Position numbers and translations under genes: made by a program. A model generated the notes under the pieces. That model saw only the letters and a program-made list of their open reading frames with translations. It made no database searches and was not told where the DNA came from. From Bactericera cockerelli (Eukaryota; Arthropoda; Insecta; Hemiptera; Triozidae), in the NCBI GenBank assembly GCA_024516035.1, contig JAMCCL010000017.1, forward strand, positions 124,001 through 188,000: a stretch of 64,000 nucleotides of DNA, written 5' to 3'. Below, in pieces: positions 32,340-44,216 of this stretch. How positions within the stretch are numbered: the stretch's first letter is position 1; each line of letters begins with the position of its first letter.

Positions 32340-33257
32340 GGTGGACCAAAAACTCTCTCATCATCTTGCTTCTGATTCTTCCACCACTCCCCCTTTTCTT
32401 CCTTACTGTGAACCCCTTTCCTTACTTGTTTTTCTTTTCTGTACTCTTATTAGTACTTTTTTCTAGGTACCTACCTAGGTTCCTATACTGCTTATGCATT
32501 TTTTTTTTTGCCAACTAATTTTTTGGTATTCCTTTTTTATTTTTGTTTTTTTGCTTCTTCATGTAAATACACGAAAAAGAAGTCAACAAAAAATGGCTGG
32601 AATTATTTATTTTCAAAAAGGCATGACTTTAGGACCTACCTAATTATTTTACTCCATATTAATTTTAAAAACCTTGAAAAAAAAAAGGGAAAAACTCACC
32701 TCTTCTAAATGCTATTGGAGAAGGACTCATTGTTAAGCACACAACAAGGGCCAGGCTGATCTTCTTCCTCACTATCATCTTCAGCTCTCTGGTCGTATTG
32801 TGTTATGACATCTTGGTAGAATCTCAAAGAATCTTGTTGATTCCATTCTGTTCCATAATGCTTTGCTAGTAATTTGGTAACATCATTGATTTTTTCCTGC
32901 TTTAATTTGATGTTGCTGCCTTTCTTTATTGGAACCAATCTCATCATTCTAATTTTCTTTCCTGAAAAAGAAGTTAAAAAGAACAAAACCTTTATTTCCT
33001 TATAAAATTTCAAACACTCTCTCATCATCTTGCTCCTAATTCTCCCCAACCCCCCTTTTTTTCTCTATTGTGAACTTTTTTTCCCCGGAACTATTATTGT
33101 ACTTTTGTAGGTACCCACCTAGGTAGGTACCTATACTACCCATGTATTTTTTCTTCATGTAAATACAGGAATAAGATTTTAACCAAAAAAATTAGACTTT
33201 AGGAGCTCCTTTTTCCATAATAATTTTATAAAAAATGTATAAAAAAACTCACCTCTT
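32340..33257. repeat. Diverged tandem duplication, offset about 660 bp
   Basis: The series ACTCTCTCATCATCTTGCT, a pyrimidine stretch, TTGTACTTTT with GTAGGTACCTACC, TTCATGTAAATACA and finally CTCACCTCTTCT occurs at 32352-32702 and again at 33013-33257. The second copy ends exactly at the donor of an exon of CGGQN gene 3, so the duplication took in an intron and exon edge. Confidence 0.75.
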
Positions 33258-35003
33258 CTGGTAATTACCAAAGGTTGGCCCAGAGCATTTCTGTAAATGC
33301 CACTGTCCTGGTGGTTTAATAATAAGAGAAGATGCAGATTTCCAGTCTTTAACAATATTGTTCAATGAAATCACTGTTCCATGATCTTTAAAGATGTCTA
33401 TGTACTCTTCTGGTTGTGAAATGACTTCTTTCCTCTTGATCACCTTTTCTATTCTAGCAAACACTCTATCTGATGGTAAATAGGAACCCACCATCGGAAA
33501 AGACATTTCAACTTCTTCAATGTGAGCAGGTGCATCTTTACTGAACCACTAGCATAACATTCCCATCATTATTGTGTTCTTGTTTTGGCCTCCACAGCCG
33601 TCAGATATTAGTCTGACTGTTATTACTCTACTACTAAATGATTGCATGCACAAACAATTATATACAATAGATGCTATTTCATTGGATCCTTTTAGGAACT
33701 CAGTTTCGTTCCATTGATAAATGAATGTGTTGTCTTTTGTCATAGGACTCTTTGAATTTCCCACAACAACAGTGCAGTTGTATTGATACAGTTGTCTAGA
33801 GAAGTATGCACTCTGATCTGGGACTTTGGGCAAGACCTGGTTTTTTTGACAATCAAAAGACATTATAGCTATTTCAGGGTTGTTGTCTTCAAAAGACTGT
33901 AGAATGCTTTTGCTTTCATAATATGGACCCGTTTTTGAACCATCAACTGATTTTTCTCTTCTGCATCTTTTTCTTTCTTTGTATGTTCATCCAGTGATAA
34001 ACAAGTAGAACAAACGTCTGTTCTTGGTGATCCAAATCCTAACTTAAAATGATTATTAAAAACTTTTCTGAAAAAGCACTGCTTCACTCTGAGCAATATG
34101 TCACTTGAGCTTGAATTGTAAAGCCTCCACATTTTCTTAATATTCAAATCAGCATCCAGGTACACTCTTACAGTACTTTTGCTCCTACAGTAGTGGTTTT
34201 CAATCACATTGAAATTGCAAATGAATTTTTTCACAGCTTCTAGTTTGTTTGCATTTTGTGCTGACTTTCTGTCACCTCCACGGTTTTCTTTTGTCATTTT
34301 TTCCTGTTTTTATGAATCTCTCAATCACACCTTGAACTCTGTGCTTTGTGATACATAAAATGCCAATAAACATATCTCTACACACCAATACTTTCTGACC
34401 ATTATTCTTCCTAACAAAGTATTTCACAATAAACTTTTTCTTTTTTGAATTTCTGTGGACTTATCTCTAACAGGGTCACAATGATTTGTGTGGCTGAGTA
34501 TGTAAGCATCTTGCTTAATCTTATCTCTTGACTCATAAAATTTTTGATGGAATCCCTTGATGTCGTTTTGTTTGGAGAGAAGAACATTGAAAACCTTTTC
34601 TGTGCTTACATTTTGGAGGCTTGGGTTCCATAGGAGCTGAATACCTTTGTAGCTTTTCCCTGGTTCTCTTCCAGTCTGGAATCATACGCCTCTTCTTTCT
34701 TGCTACATTTTTTGACAAAGAACATTCCATCCTTCTTGTTAATTCCATCCTTCTTGTTAATAAAAGAACAAAGATGAAATTACCATACTTTAAGAGAAGA
34801 AACTAAAAAAACCTTCATTTTATGACACTTCACGATCAAAATCATTTGCATTTTTTTTTTAAAAATTTGCCGCTTATCACGCGTAAACAAAATGGAGCAC
34901 TCCTAGCGGGACACTAGGAAAACATCAAATGTTTCCACTTCTGGGGAGCCGCTTTCTTTTTACCCTGAGTTCTTTCATCTTCAGATGACTCGGAAGACGT
35001 CAT
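32705..35003 (-). pseudogene. CGGQN-family transposase-like protein 3
   Basis: Exon 1 from ATG at 35003 encodes MTSSESSEDERTQGKKK and PQKWKHLMF. The next block (about 34790 to 33253) encodes a basic region, KFIVKYFVRKNNGQKVLVCR, GVIERFIKTGK, CSTCLSLDEHTKKEKD, IMSFDCQKNQVLPKV, LISDGCGGQNKN and SYLPSDRVFARIEK, with donor AAGAG|GTGAGT at 33252. A last exon 32975-32705 ends in an acidic, Glu-rich tail. Broken by frame shifts near 34450, in the T6 run at 34297-34302 and at the A4 run at 33891-33894, and by a TAG at 33551-33549. The layout equals that of the intact gene at 48.8 kb. No termini were found. Confidence 0.7.
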
Positions 35004-35227
35004 GACTGCTTGATACAAAGCACTCCCTTTAGATATAAAAAAAAACTCACAAATTTGGGTCTAATAAGCACTAGAAAAGTAACAAATTTGTAAACATTAA
35101 AATGTAAACAAACCTACTAACTTCATTAACATAACCACAAACTAATGATAAGAGCATGATTTCCCCTCTCACATGAGCGCATGAGTGTTTCCCCTACATG
35201 TAGAAATGAGATTTGAGAAGTAACTTT

Positions 35228-37545
35228 GTAAAAACCATTCATCTGCTGCAAATGAACGGTTCTTACATATTCTAGAAATTTTGACCTTGGGATACTTCTG
35301 TAGGGAGAAGTGTCACATGACTGATTTTTACACAGTTCTTAGAGCTTCATAATGCCCGATCCTACGCAGCCGTTGCGGAGGGTTTGCTCAAACTCTCGAG
35401 TTTAGCGTCCTACCAAGTTTAGTTCCGTAACCCTCCATTGATTTTGTGCGTATTTGGCGCTAGTGCTCAAACTCTCGGATCAAGAGAGAGTTTACTTCAG
35501 ACCCGCGATCCTATTGGTTGATTTTTGCGCGGCCATTTTCTTCTTTTATTTAAATTTCTTGTCTTTTATTTAAATTATTGTTCTTGTCTCTCAAGTAGGA
35601 GAAATCTGGAACATCAAATTTCAAAATATGTAATTAATTATCAAATATGACACCAAATACAACCACAATAAATCACAAATCTGATAATCTTAAGAGTGAT
35701 GTCTGCACATAATTCCAGAAATCTTCTCATTCTTATAATCCCCAAATCTCACTTTCAACTGCTCTCTGCTTGGCAGTTAAGAGGGAGATGTGAAAATTTG
35801 AGAGTGAATGTTTTCTGGAATGGACCCTGATGTAATATTTGCCAAACAGTTTTTTGTATGCTTTTTTTTAATATTGTGGAATCTCCTTTTCAACAGTGTC
35901 TGAAGGAAAGGAGTAAAATGGCATTGTAACCAGACACATTTGCAGGGCTGATGAAGGCAGTTAATAAAGAGTGGGACCATATAACCCAGGAGTATATTGA
36001 TAAGCTGATCCAAAGGATACCCGGGGAGTAGACACACTTCCCTGTGTTGTGGAAGGAAATACACACCACTGAGGGTTTCTTGGAGTAGAAAATATATCAT
36101 GATTTTCTTTAGCTAATCTTAGTTTCCCTATTTTTTGTTAGAGGTATTACATTAAACTGTGCTTGTACAGAAACAATCAAATAATGGCTTTCATAATTCT
36201 AAATGACTATTTCCTTTCATTCCAACTAAATATTATAACTGAAAGAACAATTATTAAGAAATAATTGAAAGGCCAAATTATGAAACAAGATTAGAGCTAA
36301 GATCTAATCAAGGTACAATCTGACTAAACTTATCTATAATACAATTTATAATAGACTGTTTGAAGTTCTACAGAAGAAATACCAATTATCACACCAACCC
36401 GTATTTAGATCTCTTGTGACCAGTTGATGTTATTGGGTTTTAACGTCCTGAATTGAAGTAGTCAGGATGGGTATTTTACCCTCCCTTTACGGGAATTACA
36501 TTAAACTACCTACCCAAATTAACCTCACCCAGCCTGGGTAGGGCGAAAAATACCAGCCTCACATGTTTGGAGGGAACAGAATTTTCTTTGAAAAGTCTGC
36601 CCCAACCAGGAATCTGCCCCACCTAGTAGTCTCAACCATATTGCCGCAGAGGCTGGCTTTCCATGCAGTTAAGAAAATAATTATTTGAATACTTACCAGA
36701 GTTTGAATCATAGAAGTTTTTGTTTCCTCTCAGTGTGATGGAAGAAGTAATAGATTCAACCAGATTTTGAATTGATTCTGGTAGAAACTTCGGTGTTGGA
36801 GAAGGTGAACCTCCTCCAGTGATTTCACTCTCTCTTCGATTGTGACTGATGGTTTTCTTTGAAAGTTTTTTTAATTGCTTCCATTTGTTCTGCAGAGCAG
36901 CAGTCTTCCTGGGAGTTAATCCATTTGAGTTATACTCGCTTGTTAGAACTTCCCAGGACCTTTTCTTCTCTGCAGTTGTCATGGAATTGGTTGCCTTGTT
37001 CTCAATTCTGTTTTTGTGTTTTTTTGATATAGTCTAACAATAGTTTCGTTTCCGAGACTGAAAAAGCTTTTTTTTTCCCATTTTTCTCAATTTATTAGAG
37101 AAAAAATGACTGGGAGAAATTTATAAAATAATACTAAGCTAATTTGAAAAAAAGAGTTTTATAATAATCTATAATGAATCAGTCTTTCAATGGAAATCTG
37201 GATCTTGAAAAATTATAAATTTGAAACAATTGGTGAATTATTCAAAAAAGAAAGCCAAATTTATTACTGTGAAGATAACAAAATCTAGAAAAACAGTGTT
37301 GCCCTCACACTTTCAAATTTGTAATGATGTTGCCAAACTACATTTTTATCCCGATCGAGAGTCAGGAAACCCGCGGTGGAAAATACGCTTCGTAACTCTC
37401 GAGTTTCGTGGTAGGACGCAAAATTCTCAAACCCTCTGTCAAACCCTGACCCGAGTGTTTGCAAACTCAAATTTTGGTAGGAACGGGGGTAAGAGGAGTT
37501 CATTTCAACTAAAAAAAAACATTTTCGAAAAAAATGTCAGATGAA
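35228..37545 (-). mobile_element. Inverted-repeat element carrying only a Myb-like gene
   Basis: AAAAACCATTCATCTG at 35228 returns inverted at about 37530. Further in, GCGTCCTACCA next to CTCGAGTTT and GAGGGTTTG occurs at 35390 and, inverted, at 37390-37430. This gives extended imperfect inverted ends of about 200 bases. Only one gene, of Myb/SANT-like type, lies inside, with no transposase. Target duplication not resolved. Confidence 0.55.
35984..37075 (-). pseudogene. Myb/SANT-like DNA-binding protein, gene D
   Basis: The exon from about 37075 to 36697 encodes FSVSETKLLLDYIKKHKNRI, TTAEKKRSWEVLTSEYNSNG, LTPRKTAALQNKWKQLKKLS and ESEITGGGSPSPTP, a textbook Myb/SANT-like domain with the TGGG linker. 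It ends at CTG|GTAAGT. A second block, about 36110-35984, adds a Pro/Ser/Thr/Tyr-rich tail (NHDIFSTPRNPQWCVFPSTT) and ends in TAA. An extra base in the T7 run at 37019-37025 and another near 37075 break the N-terminal frame. The group helps Harbinger transposases bind DNA; here the gene stands alone. Confidence 0.65.
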
Positions 37546-37761
37546 TGGTTTTTGCATATGCCGATTCAATTATTTACCCGCTGACTGAGCGTACTGCTAC
37601 AGTCTTACTGATAACCGAGAATGGAATGCTGACGCGGAGAAGTCAAGGTTCTAGTGTTTACACTGTCCCCTCTTACGAGCCTCTCTGCGTAGACATTGCT
37701 GATTTAAAATTATAAAACTGTTCAAAACTACTAGTCAGATTACAACAACTAGTCAGTAGGA

Positions 37762-40130
37762 TGCGCACATACAAACGAAAAACAGAGAGGGCCAAGGTGA
37801 CTCCTGCTCAGATGGAAATGGCCGTTTAACGCAGTTCTTTATTATTATTCTTTCAAAATCCATGTCTGGGAGAGAAGCGGCCAAGGAATTTTCTATCCCC
37901 CATACAACAATAGTCCGAGTAACTACAATGTAGCTGGCCCCAGCAGTGCTCAAGCTGACTTGATCAAAATCATGGGTTACGAGAAAAATCGACAGGTATG
38001 TAAATAAATACTATTTATGTTTTTTCTGTCAGTGGCGTACCGTTGTATCAGTTGTACCTACCTATCAGTGATGTAGGTACCTTTCATGGAGTGTTGACCT
38101 AACTAGGTAGGTACTTATTTGTTACCTACTTATGCCATATATTTTTAAGGGAAAACATTTGTAGGAAAACTAGTCTTTTATTTTATTTTTTATATAGAAA
38201 TGAATTATTATTGAATTTTTGTTTTGTTTGCTACAGGTATTCACAGAGGACATGGAGAAAATGCTTGAAGATTGAAATACGCTGTATTAATTAGAGGTTT
38301 AGGTTGTGACATCACCTTCTCCCTACTAATATAAAAGCACAAGACAGGACTACAGAATATTTCAATTATTTACATATTTATATTTTCTCGGGGTTAAGAG
38401 GAGGGTCAAAAGTATATATTCTTAGATTAGGGTTTCACAACAGTTACTTAATATACATGATATAAAAAAAGGCTAAATAGGGGTAAATTGACATTAAGCT
38501 ATGGTACCATAGAAAAAAAAATCTTTGGCCATTAAAAATTATCAAGGAGTAAGAATCCAGATCTACCTAATTGATATTTCCAAATATTGTATCTTCACTT
38601 GCTAGCAAGACTTTGAGACAGGTAACACATTTGTTACTTAAGGAATTCCTGTGGTTCAGGTTCTGAAATTGTAGCTTCAGCACATTCTGCTGAATTCCAA
38701 GGCTTGGAGTTTAGAACTACATTTCTGGATGGAATACAGGAATAGGTCTGTTTCTAAGTGTTGTATAGCATAAGAAATGGACAATGAACATTCTTACAGT
38801 TGGGTAGACATCCTGGACTCCTTAGGCTCAGGCCATGAGGTAGATCTTTGGCCTCTGGGGTTGGTTCTGGGGACTCCTACATGGGTTCGTACTCCTCTCC
38901 CTCCTCCATCCCTCCGGTTCAGCCACACATCTTGTGGATATGAGGTGTGTGAAGAGTCATCTTGAGGATTAAACTATTTCCTACTAATTAGATTTTTAAA
39001 ATATCAAAAAGAAAAAATTAATGAGACAATCCTGTCGGAAAAGTTTTTCTGAATTCTGAAAGTTCCAGAAAAAAAGAAGCCAAAAAAAAAAAAAAACAAT
39101 GCAAAATCTTACCTGCATTTTTTCTTGTTTTTCAAAATTAACCAATCAGAACCGAGGTAGCATCAAATAACAATTCTACCAACTTAAGGTATTTAAAATA
39201 ATTGAAATCAAGGTAAAGTTTAAGGGAAAAAGTTCAGATATAATGTTAAATAGAAATAATAGTATTGAGAGCCGATTAGTTTAAAATAATGCTTTTATTT
39301 TATTGGTAAAATTTTTGTTTTTACTTATTAAATATTAAAAAGGAAAGTAAAAATTATTATTGAAAGTTGCCGGCTCTGTTTATGGTCTGGCTTCTAAATA
39401 GTGGCGGTAATTTTTTTGAATTCCCCAAAAAGGTAAACAAACTGATAAGGAATGGCAATTAAGTAGTTGTTGGATTTCTTTTATCAATTTTGATTACTAA
39501 ATATATGTAATATATCAAGATTACATAAAAAAGGCATCTGGCATTTACTATGGACTTCCGCCGAAGGAAGTAGGGAAACTCGCATACCAGTATGGATCAG
39601 CTCTAAAAGTTTCAATGCCTCCCTCATGGCCCGAGAAGGAAATGGCTGGCGCCGATTGTTTTTCAAGTTTTCTGAAGCGCCACCCTGCTCTATCAATCCG
39701 TACTCCTGAAGCGACCAGCCAAGCGAGAGGTACTAGTTTCAATCCAAACAACGTGAATAAAATTTTCACCAACTTGAAGACCGTTTTGGACAGGCTCAAA
39801 CTAGAGTCCGCTGACATATATGGAACATGGATGAAACGGGCATATTTACCAAAGGCCCGATCGTGTAGTAGCTCGTAGCTCGGCGTCGTTTCAAGCAAAT
39901 AGGGATGTTGACCTCGGCAGAAAGGGGCTCCTTGGTAACTATGGCTGTTGCAGTGAGTGCTACGCGTACCGTTATCCCGCCATTCTTCATATTTCTTTGT
40001 GTGAATTTCAAGTAGCTCTTCATTGCAAATGGACCAGTTGGCTGTGCTGGAAGTTCGAAATCATCAGGCTGGATGATAGAGTCCATCTTCCTGGAGTTTG
40101 CTCGGAATTTTGTAAAGTAACTCGTAAAAA
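37762..40130 (+). pseudogene. pogo/Tigger transposase 2, heavily degraded
   Basis: The N terminus at 37762 encodes MRTYKRKTERAKVTPAQMEM, then after two shifts SKSMSGREAAKEFSIPHTTI (psq-type HTH), with a donor CAG|GTATGT. A short second exon (CTACAG|, VFTEDMEKMLED) follows at 38238. After a gap, 39545-40130 encodes YGSALKVSMPPSWPEKEMAG, FLKRHPALSIRTPEATS, MDETGIFTKGP (Asp 1) and IGMLTSAERGSLVTMAVAVS with several stops. The second and third Asp are not found. The segment 38300-39540 has no coding signal and may be an insertion. Confidence 0.7.
38300..39540. other. Noncoding gap inside pogo 2
   Basis: AT-rich sequence with unsupported short frames (for example 38777-38965). It separates the HTH half from the catalytic half of pogo 2 and could be an intron, an insertion or both. 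Confidence 0.4.
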
Positions 40131-40678
40131 AATTAACATGGATCTCCTTAAAACCAATGTTCATTTATTATAAAAAAATAAGTATAGTATTGGTTATCTC
40201 AGTGTAGGTACTTAAAAACTTAAATTTCTTATCATATTGGGTTTAGTTTTTAGTGTGAAAGGTAACGGAAGTTAAGCCAAGCTAGAAAGTTGGGTAAAAT
40301 GACATTTTCCAATGTTCCTTAAATTTGTTAATGGATTTAATGAAAATCAGGGTACACTATTTTGTAATTATCTACTATCTAGGTACATTTGATATTAATT
40401 TTTTCTGGTTTGCAGCGGCTCTTTTCATCAACTTAGGTTCTTTTCTACATTCCTCATTTCTTCTTTACCCTCTTCAGTGGCGGCTCGTGACTTCAAGACT
40501 AGGTGAAGACAAACTATACCCAGAAATATTGAAAAAATAAAATTATAAATTTATCTGTTCTTAGTTCTTATGGTCTCATGAACACAGCCCATTGTAAGTG
40601 ATGGTTGTTTCCCTGAAGAGCATGATTTTCTCTCATACCAGTTTTGTATCATATAAGTTTATATAGACACTTTTTTTT

Positions 40679-40942
40679 TTAAGAACACTTGGTACTAAAA
40701 AGTAAACAAGGCCAGCAGAACAATTTGTCAACACTTGAGCTGGTACACAGCCATTCATTTTTCACAAGCCATTCAGGCTTGAACTTTATGGCTGTGGGGC
40801 AGGTATTTGCTTTTCTTTTTTTAGTTGTGGTTATTGTAATTGGACATCCAGTAATCATAATATCTTTCTTATCCTCATTACTCCTTAATCTGAATGGGGT
40901 TACTTTTAATGTTTGAACCTCATGATTTTGTAAGAATCTCAT
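40679..40942 (-). pseudogene. hAT transposase N-terminal (TTF-type zinc finger) remnant
   Basis: Minus-strand frame with ITGCPITITTTKKRK, FKPEWLVKNEWLCTSSS and KLFCWPCLLFSTKC, matching the TTF-type finger (W.....WL.y.....faFCfpCrlF) before the core of ZMYM-like hAT transposases. It stops right after KC, about 200 bases before the left terminus, with the core missing and the gene pointing outward. This is a deletion derivative. Confidence 0.65.
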
Positions 40943-41530
40943 TGTTTCTTTGAAATATTGTTATTAATTATTCATCTTAGTAAAAAATATTAACTAAAAG
41001 TTGGTAAAAAGGAATTAAAATAAAAATATTAGGATTGTACCTCAGTAGATAGATAGGTACAACATTTTAAAGAGGGGTTAGAACTGGGAGGAAAGAAAGT
41101 AAGTTGGAGACTAATAATTACAATCCAGTACTGAAAGAAAATCCACGACCAGATTACAAAATGAATCTTAACAATAACATACTTACAACAATTATTTATT
41201 TATTTATATATTTACATAACAAAAGTTACAAGTTGTACAAAATAATATACAATGAAAATTGTATTGTGCAAAGAAAGATTACTACATGAAGAAAAAATAA
41301 TAGAAATACCAATAGTACATGGTATAAAACAGATTGCGGTGGTGTAATTTGGGTTTCCATTGATGTCTAAATGACTATTTATGAAAAACACAGATATTGC
41401 CTTATAATTTTAAGTACTTCACTGGAAGCTGTGTGCTTAGCTACCTGCATAATTATAATGTTTTTTTCTGACACGAAAACAAGTACATAGCTACTTCATA
41501 TTCAACTTATTATGAAAAGCACAGGTCAGA

Positions 41531-41835
41531 TCAGGTAGAAATAATGTTTCTGTCCTGCATCAAATACTGGGTAATAACTTTAAGAACTACATCTTTTACA
41601 GTGGGCATAAACTTCTTCTTCTTCTTTTTTGGAGACTTTGCAAAGGGAATCATATTTTCATCAGTCAGCCCAGGAATTCTCTTTGTACTATAATAATCCA
41701 AATGACCACGAGGTCCTTTACTGGATGTCGGTAGAATATTGGCTGATAAATGAAAGATGTCTAATCTGACGTGGTTATGTGGAGTCCTTAGCTTTTTTGA
41801 AAGCTTAATTAAGTCAGTGGACGATGGTCAGTATA
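41531..41835 (-). pseudogene. Unidentified conserved-looking C-terminal exon
   Basis: Minus-strand frame without a start codon: STDLIKLSKKLRTPHNHVRL, DIFHLSANILPTSSKGPRGH, LDYYSTKRIPGLTDENMIPF, a Lys run, then VKDVVLKVITQYLMQDRNI and stop at 41531. Codon use and composition look coding over 90 residues. It may be the end of the basic protein at 42.5-43.5 kb, from which a SINE and a Gypsy piece separate it. I do not recognise the domain. The remainder of 40943-41530 shows nothing. Confidence 0.4.
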
Positions 41836-41848
41836 TATTGTAAATGCG

Positions 41849-42155
41849 TAGTCACTGTGGCAGAGCGAGTTAGCGCGCTAGGCATTGCACACATGGTGAC
41901 CTGGGTTCGATTCCCAGCGGGGGAGGATTTTTTCTGCTCTGTACTTGGATGTTCGGGGTCCACTCATACCTCGTGAGGAAAAATGAGTAGCTGCTTTAAT
42001 GTGAAGCAGCGACCAGTGGCAGAATCTTAGGCAAAAAAATAATACAAGATATTGTAAATTAAAGTGCATGGTAAAGTCCTATGATTCTGCGCTACCCACT
42101 AAAATTGTGACATAATAACACAAAGAAAAAGCATTATTATTATTATTATTATATA
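41849..42155 (+). mobile_element. tRNA-derived SINE
   Basis: TAGTCACTGTGGCAGAGCG, B box GGGTTCGATTCCC, GGATGTTCGGGGTCCACTCA, CATACCTCGTGAGG and GCGACCAGTGGC. It ends in a (TTA)n microsatellite at 42131-42153. Confidence 0.9.
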
Positions 42156-42164
42156 TTGTAAATG

Positions 42165-42440
42165 ACCTACCTTCTAACAGGTATGCAAATCTTTGGAGAG
42201 TAGCATAAACTGCTAGTAACTCACGATCATAGGTGGAATATTTTGTCTCAGCTGGAGATAGCTTACGGCTGAAGAATGCAATAGGACGCATTATGTCTTT
42301 TTGGATTTGATTGATTGTACAACCAATGGATGTACTGGAGGCATCGGTCATGACTGATATTTCAGCATCAGGATCAGGAAAAGCTAACATTACCTCAGAC
42401 ATATGGATATTTTTAGTCCGCTCAAAGGCTTGGTCTATCA
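42165..42440 (-). pseudogene. Gypsy-type LTR retrotransposon RT/RNase H fragment
   Basis: About 90 residues: FPDPDAEISVMTDASSTSIG, then RPIAFFSRKLSPAETKYSTY and DRELLAVYATLQRFAYLLEG, the start of the Gypsy RNase H domain with its TDAS motif. Truncated at both sides; the 3' side abuts the (TTA)n tail of the SINE. Annotated as a genomic remnant only. Confidence 0.85.
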
Positions 42441-42459
42441 TGGTAAGTACCCTTGATTG

Positions 42460-43489
42460 AGTCACAGAGTGCTTCATGGAAAGTTAGTTTTCTCACAAGT
42501 TTCTCCTTGTTCAATTCTTTCACAATTCTCTTTGCTCTAGTACTAGGTGTAATTTCCTGATTAGGGGTGTTCTTCAGGGATTCTTCATCATTGTTTTTCA
42601 TTAGCCTCTGATATCTTTTCTTATACTTTTCTTTTGTCTTGTTTTGTTCCTCCACTTTTCTCTTCAATGCCATCACTTCTTCTTTTAACTTCTGGTTTCC
42701 TCTGTAAGTTTTTGACCTATTTCTCAATACAGTTGGTCTGCCACGTTTGATACTCGAAGAATGGACAGGAACATTCAACACACTGTCTGGGGAATCTGGT
42801 GGTGAAATCACATTTGCCAAAACCTTCTTTTTATTTCTTCTCTTTTCGTCAGCCACCTTCCATTGTTTTCTTCGATTTCTTTGCTCTCGTGGAGTCAGTT
42901 CAGATATTTTCTTCCTCTTATCATTCCTGTAACAAAGATATAAAATAGGTATTAATAGCCAATTAAAAATGGAATAGGCTTAAAATTGCCTTTATTGAAG
43001 TGCCATTAAATGTTCATTTTATATAAAATTGTAGACCACTAAATACCTAATATCTAAAATCAATATAGCAAAAGCTGAATACAAACATCATCAACAGCAA
43101 ACTGAGAGCAAACTGTGATAGGGACAGAGTTTTCATATTTAATTTATTTTAGTTAAGTTTATTTTAGTACTGTTTTGTGTCAAAGGATTAGAACAAAAAG
43201 CATACGAGTCCAACGCCTTATCATCTGATCTACTGAGGTTGTTTTCAATTTGTATTTTTACTTTCTATAGATAAATAATTCGAGTATTGTAAACTTTAAT
43301 CCACATAACAAGCAACTTTAATCCACACCTTTAACTTTAGTCCACAACTGTATAACTAATGTTCTTCTGAAACTTACCTCACTTTCTGTTTTGCTTTGTA
43401 TTCTTGTTCACGTGCAGTATTCAACTTCCTTCTCTCCCGATATCGCCTCTGTTTCTCAGCATTTGACAATTGTGGTTTTGTTTTAGCCT
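42460..43489 (-). pseudogene. Lys/Arg-rich coiled-coil protein of unknown family
   Basis: Exon about 43489-43377 encodes TKPQLSNAEKQRRYRERRKL and EYKAKQKVR, with donor GTAAGT. Exon from 42930 (acceptor TTACAG) encodes RKKISELTPREQRNRRKQWK, NVISPPDSPDSVLN, KRGRPTVLRNRSKTYRG (AT-hook-like), a coiled coil (KLKEEVMALKRKVEEQNKT) and KLVRKLTFHEALCDSIK. It runs into the Gypsy fragment near 42445. Similar basic leader segments are common in arthropod repeat-borne genes; I cannot name it. DNA binding is likely from composition. Confidence 0.5.
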
Positions 43490-43582
43490 GAAATGAATGA
43501 CAGAATACAATAAATTTCTTGTTTCTATATAAATTTCCACAAATTTGTGTAATTTAAAACGTTATATTCAATATATCTTTGC

Positions 43583-44094
43583 TGTAGCTCATGAGTGTTA
43601 GAATTCACCATGAGTGTTACTTTTTCAAAGTATCACTCATGGTGAGTAACACTCCTGGGATATTATATAACACCAGAACTTAATTTAGTGAAACACAAAA
43701 CTTTATGTAGTGAAATCTTATTCATCCAAAAGATACATAGGTAAAGCAAGGTACTTACCATTAAAAGTTGCAATAAAATTAAAACTTCCTCTAAAAAAAT
43801 CAACAACACTCATGTGCATGAATAAAAACACTCACCATCACGTCCTTCTCTTTAGACAATTCCTAGCCTTTTGCACTCAGAAGCATCGCTACGATGCATC
43901 AAAAATATGCTTGCTCTACTCAACAGTTTTTTTCTATCTTTTGTTCAGCCAGCTCAGATGCATCGCTACGATGCTGAAATAAAACGTCCTCTCTACTCAA
44001 CACATTATTTACTCTCCGAGGTTAATCAGCTCATAGGCATCGGTACGATGCCAAAAAAAAAACGCTTCTCAACTCAAGTGCATCGGTGCGATAC
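43583..44094. repeat. Palindromic GCATCGNTACGATGC repeats
   Basis: GCATCGCTACGATGC at 43883 and 43960, GCATCGGTACGATGC at 44037 and GCATCGGTGCGATAC at 44080. The first three are 77 bases apart and followed by CTCTACTCAAC or similar. A different palindromic pair built on CACTCATGGTGAGTAACACT lies at 43590-43660. They resemble subterminal binding sites at one end of a transposon; the other end is not seen. Confidence 0.65.
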
Positions 44095-44216
44095 TTTTTG
44101 GATTACTTTTTTGTTTATACCCTATACTTTGATATGTCGTAAAGGGTGGTCTTGAAATATTGTTATGGATAAATCGTTTACGAATCAATATAATAATAAT
44201 AATAATAAAAAATATA

